Under the pieces are notes generated by a model that worked only from the letters and a program-made list of their open reading frames with translations, made no database searches and was not told the origin of the DNA. The position numbers were made by a program, and so were the translations under genes. From Clostridiaceae bacterium (GTDB lineage: Bacteria > Bacillota > Clostridia > Saccharofermentanales > UBA5734), in the NCBI GenBank assembly GCA_012727965.1, contig JAAYFZ010000026.1, positions 1-20,611 of the forward strand: 20,611 bases of DNA, read 5' to 3'. Below are positions 15,464-20,611 of this stretch, piece after piece (the first letter of the stretch is position 1; each line of letters begins with the position of its first letter).

Positions 15464-16306
15464 GTGAAAAACAAGAGATTCTTCAATAAAACTGTTTATC
15501 ATGGCTTCGTCCTGCTGCTGGGATTCATGATGATTTATCCCGTTCTCTGGATGATCGCAGGATCATTCAAAGATAATGGCGAGATCCTACGCGGCAGCTT
15601 AAGCCTTATTCCGGAAACCTTCAAATTGGAAAATTATTCAACTGGCTGGAGCGGATTTGGTAAAATTACTTTTAAAACATTCTTCGCAAATTCAATTTTC
15701 ATCACAGTAACGGCTACCTTCGGTACAGTAGTTAGTTCGGCTCTTGTAGCCTACTCACTGTCCAGAATTAAGTTTCGTGGCAGCAAGTTCTGGTTCTCTT
15801 GCATGTTGGCTACGATGATGCTGCCAGGTCAGGTCATAATGATACCTCAGTATCTGATTTATCATAAGCTTGGACTTGTACCAGGATATGTTCCTCTGAT
15901 TTTGCCATACTTCTGCGGTCAAGCCTTTTTCATCTATCAGATGATGCAATTTATGAAGGGAATACCGCGTGAACTTGATGAAGCGGCAACGATCGACGGC
16001 TGCAGCAAATATACGATTTTCTCAAAAATAATTCTGCCTTTGCTTAAGTCATCGATAGTTACTACAGTTATCATTCAGTTCTACTGGAAATGGGATGATT
16101 TCCTAGGTCCATTGCTCTATCTGAGTAAACCGCAGACCTATACAGTTTCGATTGCGATCAAGCAGTTTGCTGATGCCGCTTCGACAACTGATTTTGGAGC
16201 GATGTTTGCCATGTCGACACTGTCATTGATTCCAGTATTCCTAATATTCCTGTTCTTCAATCGCTATCTAGTTACAGGAATTGGTACAAGCGGATTGAAA
16301 GGCTGA
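15464..16306 (+). CDS. Sugar ABC transporter permease, MalG/UgpE type
   Basis: This second permease subunit, 280 aa with about six helices, pairs with the preceding one to form the channel. The EAA loop is at residues 173-191 (EAATIDG, then IILP), and the protein ends in the GTSGLKG tail common in MalG-type permeases. A GTG start is used, with TAAGGAGG at the end of the preceding gene. The GH43 gene begins 4 bp after its stop, so translation is probably coupled. No ATP-binding subunit gene is present in the window; it likely uses a shared MsmK/UgpC-type ATPase encoded elsewhere. Confidence 0.92.
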   Translation: MKNKRFFNKTVYHGFVLLLGFMMIYPVLWMIAGSFKDNGEILRGSLSLIPETFKLENYSTGWSGFGKITFKTFFANSIFITVTATFGTVVSSALVAYSLSRIKFRGSKFWFSCMLATMMLPGQVIMIPQYLIYHKLGLVPGYVPLILPYFCGQAFFIYQMMQFMKGIPRELDEAATIDGCSKYTIFSKIILPLLKSSIVTTVIIQFYWKWDDFLGPLLYLSKPQTYTVSIAIKQFADAASTTDFGAMFAMSTLSLIPVFLIFLFFNRYLVTGIGTSGLKG

Positions 16307-16310
16307 TCAG

Positions 16311-17849
16311 ATGACTATGATACAAAACCCGGTACTGCGAGGTTTCTGCCCTGATCCAAGTATAATCAGAGCTGGCGATGATTATTATATCGCGACCTCT
16401 ACCTTCGAGTGGTGGCCAGGTGTAAGGTTGTTTCATTCAACTGACCTGGCAAACTGGGAACAGCTTCCGAGTCCAATTCAGAGGACTTCCCAAGCTGATC
16501 TGCGAGGAGATCCTACCAGTGGAGGCATCTGGGCACCCTGTCTGAGTTATGACGGGACCTGGTATTATCTGGTCTACACTGATGTAAAAACCAAAAAAGG
16601 TAGATTTTACAATACACATAACTATGTTATTCGCACACAAAATATCCGCGGCGAATGGTCAGAGCCTGTTTATCTCAACAGCATCGGTTTCGATCCATCT
16701 CTGTTTCATGATCATGACGGCAAGAAGTATCTCGTGAATATGATTAATGGATTCAAGGGAATTCTGGTCCAGGAATATGATCCTGAGACTGGTGAGCTCA
16801 AGGGTGAACGCAAAAAAATATTTGATGGTACGAAGTTTGGTTATACCGAAGGTCCTCATATTTACCATATCGGCGATTGGTATTATCTGATCGTTGCAGA
16901 GGGAGGGACAGGCTATGAACACTGCGTTACGATGGCCCGTTCAAAAAACATTTGGGGTCCTTACGAGATCGATCCTGAAAATCCTGTTTTGACATCAAAT
17001 AGTGCTGATCCATTAGCACTACAAAAATGTGGACATGCCGATATAGTGGAGACTCAAAACGGGGAATGGTATATGGCTCATCTGTGTGCCCGTCCATCTG
17101 AGGCAGCTAATGGTTGTGTGCTCGGCCGTGAAACAGCCTTGCAGAAAATGGAATGGCAGAACGGATGGCTCAGACTAGTCGGTGGTGGTAATCAAGCTCG
17201 CCTGACAACGTCACTTCCTGCGGGAATTAAGAAAACAACAGCTATAGACAATAAGTTCAGTGATGATTTCGACTGCAGTCAACTTAATGTGCAATATGAT
17301 TTCCCGCGCATTCCGGCCACAGGCTTCGCTGATCTTAGCTCCCGTCCCGGCTGGCTGAGGCTCAAGGGACAGGAATCGCTTAATTCACTCCACGATGTTT
17401 CGCTTGTAGCTCTGAGACAACAAAAAATGAATGCCTCTGCACAGACGGTAATGGAATTTGCCCCGGAATATCCAGAACAGATGGCCGGTTTGGCATATGT
17501 GTATGATGCTCTGAATTACTATTTGCTGTGCAAGACGGTGGATGAAGCAGATCGAGCAATACTAGTACTTCTAAGAAGTGACGGCGGCAGCATTACTGAT
17601 CTCACTAAGCCTGTTTTGGTCCCCGAGGGCAAACTTGAACTCATAGCAGTCGCTTCAGAGTGCGGCACTGTTGAATTCGGCTGGCGGTCTGAGAGCTCAG
17701 AATGGCAAATTATTGGTGAAATACAGCCTCTAAGTCTGCTGACAGACGAGCATTGCAGGGGCTTCACTGGCGCACAATTTGGTATGTATGTTCATGATAT
17801 GACCGGTTTAGGAATTTATGCGGATTTTGATAGTTTCGAGGTTATTTAA
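16311..17849 (+). CDS. GH43 beta-xylosidase / alpha-L-arabinofuranosidase
   Basis: This is a cytoplasmic GH43 enzyme, 512 aa, releasing xylose or arabinose from imported oligosaccharides. The five-bladed propeller fills about 1-300: base Asp15 in FCPDPSI, the pKa-modulating Asp128 in GFDPSLF, and acid Glu180 in YTEGPH. TSTFEWWPGVRLFHSTDLANW (30-50) is characteristic of the XynB-like branch, and HADIVETQNGEWYMAHL (242-258) is a further family block. Residues about 310-510 form a beta-sandwich accessory domain typical of that branch. No signal peptide is seen. It starts 4 bp after the permease stop. Whether xylosidase or arabinofuranosidase activity dominates cannot be told from sequence. Confidence 0.9.
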   Translation: MTMIQNPVLRGFCPDPSIIRAGDDYYIATSTFEWWPGVRLFHSTDLANWEQLPSPIQRTSQADLRGDPTSGGIWAPCLSYDGTWYYLVYTDVKTKKGRFYNTHNYVIRTQNIRGEWSEPVYLNSIGFDPSLFHDHDGKKYLVNMINGFKGILVQEYDPETGELKGERKKIFDGTKFGYTEGPHIYHIGDWYYLIVAEGGTGYEHCVTMARSKNIWGPYEIDPENPVLTSNSADPLALQKCGHADIVETQNGEWYMAHLCARPSEAANGCVLGRETALQKMEWQNGWLRLVGGGNQARLTTSLPAGIKKTTAIDNKFSDDFDCSQLNVQYDFPRIPATGFADLSSRPGWLRLKGQESLNSLHDVSLVALRQQKMNASAQTVMEFAPEYPEQMAGLAYVYDALNYYLLCKTVDEADRAILVLLRSDGGSITDLTKPVLVPEGKLELIAVASECGTVEFGWRSESSEWQIIGEIQPLSLLTDEHCRGFTGAQFGMYVHDMTGLGIYADFDSFEVI

Positions 17850-17890
17850 GGATTGTTTAAGTTCATAATAATTTCGATCAAGGAGTAAGA

Positions 17891-19321
17891 ATGGAACAAA
17901 CAAGAGTAGATTTTCAGTGTTCAGATCAGCAGCTTCAAGCTCTGATGGATTCAGCTGAAAACAAGTGCAGACAAAATATAAGGCTCTTCGGAGGTCGGCC
18001 TGTGCTTGTTGAGGGCGGAGGCTATGAGAAGATCTGGCTGGAAACTCAGCCGATGGGCGGGGCCATGTATGCCAAACGCAATCTAGAGGTCGCTCTCAAT
18101 AATCAGCTGATGTTTATGGAACAGCAGCGTGCAGATGGCAGAATTCCTGGCAGCATAACCGTGATAGATGATCAGGTCGTGCCGCAGTTCAATAAATTTC
18201 AGGGTTTCTGTTTCCCGTCTCCAGCACTTGATATGTATTATCTTACTGGTCACAGCGAAGATTATCTGCTGCAATTACATACGACCCTTGAGAAGTTTGA
18301 TTCTTATCTCTGGAGTGTAAGAGATTCGGATGGCGACGGATGCCTTGAAGCCTGGTGTAAATATGATACAGGCGAAGATCATGCTATGCGTTATGGCGAC
18401 GCTCCTGATGCCTGGACGGAAGAGTTTCCGCCAACGGATCGTCAGTATGTCCCTATGGCATCGATGGATGTAATGAGTTATTCCTTCTCTGCTCGCGATA
18501 CATTGGCTGAAATCAGCAGGATATTAGGTAGGGCTGATGAAGTTAAGCGCTGGACCATAGCAGCTAATGAAGTTAAACAGAAAATCAGCAGTTATCTCTG
18601 GGATGACGTCAGAGGGGCATGTTTCGACAGAGATAAAAATCATCAGGTGATGCCTGTATTGATCCACAATACACTGCGAACAATGTATTGGCGCAGCATT
18701 TCACCGGGTATGGCCAGACGCTTCGTCACTGAGCATCTGCTGAATCCGGAGGAATTCTGGACAGAAATGCCCCTGCCATCAGTCGCGGTCAACGATCCGC
18801 TATTTAGAAATGTAACGACAAATAACTGGAGTGGCCAGGCAGAGGCTCTGACCTATCAAAGAGCAATTCGTGCTTTTGAAAACTATGGCTTCTATGATCT
18901 GATCCCTAAGCTTGGCAGCAAGCTGTTCACAGCGATTGGACCTGAGTGCAGATTTGTTCAGCAGTACGATCCTTTTACCATGAAGCCTTCACTTGTTTCT
19001 CTTGAGGGTGAGCAGGATGCCTATGGCCCTGCGATGCTCTCGGTTATGGAATATATTTCCCGTATGTATGGTGTCCATATTGACAGAGATAAATTGATTT
19101 GGGGCACTGTAACCGGACCTGACAGCTCATATGAGCAGGTCTGGGGCGAACATGTTTATAAGATAGAGCGACAGAAAAACAAAGCTGCTGCATTTATTGA
19201 CGGCAAAGAAATCTTCAGTTCAGAAAGCGGGCTGAGAATTGAGACGGATATAACCGGGCAGCTGCTTAATATTTATGCCTATGAAGAGAAGGCAGATATT
19301 GGCTCTATCCGTATATCTTAA
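17891..19321 (+). CDS. GH63-like (alpha/alpha)6-barrel glycosidase
   Basis: This 476-aa protein looks like a six-hairpin glycosidase of the MGH1-like/GH63-related type. Support: a repeated helical pattern, IWLETQPMGGAMYAKRNLEVA (48-68), the DSDGDGCLEAW stretch (145-155), DTGED (159-163) aligned with the acid-bearing loop, and WSGQAEALTYQRAIRAFENYG (313-333), a hallmark helix. A short C-terminal tail follows. Asp163 is a candidate acid. The expected basic Glu near the second catalytic loop reads Gln357-Gln358 (FVQQYDP), with Glu372/Glu374 nearby. No signal peptide is seen. AAGGAG lies 5 nt before the ATG. It lies between GH43 and GH4 in the importer operon. The specific sugar and linkage are unknown. 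Confidence 0.7.
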   Translation: MEQTRVDFQCSDQQLQALMDSAENKCRQNIRLFGGRPVLVEGGGYEKIWLETQPMGGAMYAKRNLEVALNNQLMFMEQQRADGRIPGSITVIDDQVVPQFNKFQGFCFPSPALDMYYLTGHSEDYLLQLHTTLEKFDSYLWSVRDSDGDGCLEAWCKYDTGEDHAMRYGDAPDAWTEEFPPTDRQYVPMASMDVMSYSFSARDTLAEISRILGRADEVKRWTIAANEVKQKISSYLWDDVRGACFDRDKNHQVMPVLIHNTLRTMYWRSISPGMARRFVTEHLLNPEEFWTEMPLPSVAVNDPLFRNVTTNNWSGQAEALTYQRAIRAFENYGFYDLIPKLGSKLFTAIGPECRFVQQYDPFTMKPSLVSLEGEQDAYGPAMLSVMEYISRMYGVHIDRDKLIWGTVTGPDSSYEQVWGEHVYKIERQKNKAAAFIDGKEIFSSESGLRIETDITGQLLNIYAYEEKADIGSIRIS

Positions 19322-19332
19322 ATTCAACTAAG

Positions 19333-19353
19333 CATGGCAATTCTTTTACCATG
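19333..19353 (+). promoter_or_regulatory. Small hairpin between the GH63-like and GH4 genes
   Basis: CATGG (19333-19337) pairs with CCATG (19349-19353) around an 11-nt loop, with TAA/TTA flanks extending the stem imperfectly. It precedes the ribosome binding site AAGGAG (19358-19363). It is too weak for a terminator, and might modulate translation or be chance. Confidence 0.25.
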
Positions 19354-19371
19354 ATTTAAGGAGCAAGAATC

Positions 19372-20611
19372 ATGAAATACGTAAATGACAAAGCATCTGA
19401 TATTCAAATCGCCTATATAGGCGGCGGTAGCCGCGGCTGGGCCTGGACTTTTATGACAGATCTGGCATTGGAGCCTGCGCTTGGCGGTACTATTCGTCTA
19501 TATGACATTGATCACGCGGCTTCTAAGAACAATGAGATCATCGGCAATAAGGTAAGTCAGCAGACTGAAGCTGTCGGTAAATGGGAATATAAAAGCATAG
19601 ATACATTGGCGGAAGCACTGGATGGTGCTGATTTCGTTGTTATATCTACGCTTACAAATACATTCGATGCCATGGACGTTGATGTTCATATGCCCGAGCG
19701 GCTTGGAATATATCAGTCTGTTGGTGACACCGCCGGACCGGGTGGTATGATCAGAGCAATGCGCACAATTCCGGTATATGTAGAATTTGCCAAGGCGATC
19801 CGCAAGTATTGTCCTGATGCCTGGGTGATAAATTATACAAATCCGATGACACTGTGTGTGAAGACTCTATATACAGTATTCCCTCAGATCAAAGCCTTCG
19901 GCTGTTGCCATGAGGTTCTTGGTACGCAGCGAGTTCTGGCCGGCATCATGGCGGAGAAACTAGGTGTGGAAAAAATAGACTGGCGCGATATTCTTGTCAA
20001 TGTTCTGGGCATCAATCATTTCACCTGGTTTGATCATGCCAGTTATAAGGGATATGATCTCTTCCCGATCTATCAGGAATACATCGATAAGCGTTTCGAT
20101 GAAGGTTATTATGAGGCTGATGCTAATTGGATGAATGCCAGTTTCTGCAGTCTCCACCGTGTCAAATTTGATATGTTCAGAAGATATGGCCTGATTGCTG
20201 CTGCCGGTGACCGACATCTGGTCGAATTCCTGCCTGGTAACGAATATTTAAAAGATCCTGAGACAGTTGAATCCTGGGATTTCGGACTGACAACTGTTGA
20301 TTGGCGAAAAAACGATATGAAACAACGTCTTGAACGTTCTGCAAGGCTGATCAGCGGTGAGGATGAAATCAAGCTTGAACCAACAGGTGAAGAAGGTGTG
20401 CAACTGATAAAAGCAATCTGCGGATTACAGCAGACGATCAGCAATGTCAATATTCCGAACACAAATAAGCAAATCGCCAATTTGCCCGCAAGTGCAGTGG
20501 TAGAGACAAATGCCCTCTTCGCCAGAGATCAGATCAGACCTCTGGTCGCGGGCTCTCTGCCTGAGAATATACATAAACTAACGATTCCACATGTCGAGAA
20601 CCATGAGCGTA
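19372..20611 (+). CDS. GH4 glycosidase, CHEV type (alpha-glucosidase/alpha-galacturonidase-like), 3' truncated by window
   Basis: This NAD+/metal-dependent glycosidase is cut by the window end after 413 codons. A Rossmann start (IGGGSRGW, 16-23), VGDTAGPGGMIRAMRTIP (117-134), NYTNPM (154-159), metal-site Cys179/His180 in GCCHEV, and His216 in GINHFTW are the GH4 core. CHEV after the metal cysteine is the signature linked to unphosphorylated alpha-glycosides such as alpha-glucosidase, and it may also occur in alpha-galacturonidases, unlike the CNAP of the GH4 enzyme at 13-1308. AAGGAG at 19358-19363 supports the ATG. It is the last visible gene of the importer operon. The binding-protein/permease/permease/GH4 arrangement recalls the Bacillus lpl operon. 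No stop is seen only because the window ends. Confidence 0.88.
   Translation, partial: MKYVNDKASDIQIAYIGGGSRGWAWTFMTDLALEPALGGTIRLYDIDHAASKNNEIIGNKVSQQTEAVGKWEYKSIDTLAEALDGADFVVISTLTNTFDAMDVDVHMPERLGIYQSVGDTAGPGGMIRAMRTIPVYVEFAKAIRKYCPDAWVINYTNPMTLCVKTLYTVFPQIKAFGCCHEVLGTQRVLAGIMAEKLGVEKIDWRDILVNVLGINHFTWFDHASYKGYDLFPIYQEYIDKRFDEGYYEADANWMNASFCSLHRVKFDMFRRYGLIAAAGDRHLVEFLPGNEYLKDPETVESWDFGLTTVDWRKNDMKQRLERSARLISGEDEIKLEPTGEEGVQLIKAICGLQQTISNVNIPNTNKQIANLPASAVVETNALFARDQIRPLVAGSLPENIHKLTIPHVENHER

Noticed and set aside
1..20611. CRISPR arrays, insertion sequences, prophage or defence genes
   Set aside because: No spaced direct repeats, transposase, integrase, terminal inverted repeats or recognisable defence domains were found on either strand.

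Overview
The window looks like a chromosomal stretch from a polysaccharide-degrading anaerobic Firmicute, most likely Clostridia (Lachnospiraceae/Oscillospiraceae-like). Reasons: strong AGGAGG-type ribosome binding sites, a short-signal lipoprotein sugar-binding protein with a Thr/Glu-rich linker, YesL (DUF624) and AraC genes typical of Firmicute sugar clusters, GTG starts, moderate GC and AT-rich intergenic regions. This is inference from style; no 16S rRNA or other taxonomic marker is present. There are no tRNAs, rRNAs, transposases, phage genes or CRISPR arrays.

Layout. 1-2348 (+): the end of a sugar operon, with a GH4 phospho-beta-glycosidase-type enzyme and a BadF-family sugar kinase. 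2351-3364 (-): a membrane diguanylate cyclase, convergent with the kinase and only 2 bp away. 3365-3767: an AT-rich intergenic region. 3768-5647 (+): a stand-alone tryptophan synthase beta chain followed by a rhomboid-fold membrane protein without the usual GxSG motif. 5681-8176 (-): a large GH3 beta-glycosidase with its two catalytic domains in reversed order. 8396-9427 (+): a second membrane diguanylate cyclase, divergent from GH3. 9475-10014 (-): an unknown soluble protein. 10183-11813 (+): an SGNH esterase and a YesL membrane protein. 11839-12714 (-): an AraC-type regulator. 13060 to the window end (+): a sugar ABC-importer and glycosidase operon (binding lipoprotein, two permeases, GH43, a GH63-like (alpha/alpha)6-barrel enzyme, and a second GH4 enzyme cut by the window edge).

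How it fits together. The AraC regulator sits divergently upstream of the importer operon and probably controls it. The binding protein captures an oligosaccharide and the two permeases import it, with an ATPase that is not encoded here. GH43, the GH63-like enzyme, GH4, GH3 and the SGNH esterase all lack signal peptides, so trimming and deacetylation would occur in the cytoplasm. The mix (GH43 xylosidase/arabinofuranosidase type, GH3, CHEV-type GH4, esterase) points to a decorated plant cell-wall oligosaccharide (xylan or pectin side chains), but the exact substrate cannot be read from sequence. The first GH4 plus kinase could form a separate route through a phosphorylated disaccharide.

The most interesting points are: the two diguanylate cyclases, which share a similar uncharacterised four-helix membrane input domain and both lack the inhibitory-site arginine; two GH4 enzymes with different active-site signatures; a likely rhomboid pseudoprotease paired with a lone TrpB; a 14-bp stem-loop between the binding-protein and permease genes; and several start sites that the DNA signals say should be moved downstream. 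I did not find a clearly new defence or mobile system.
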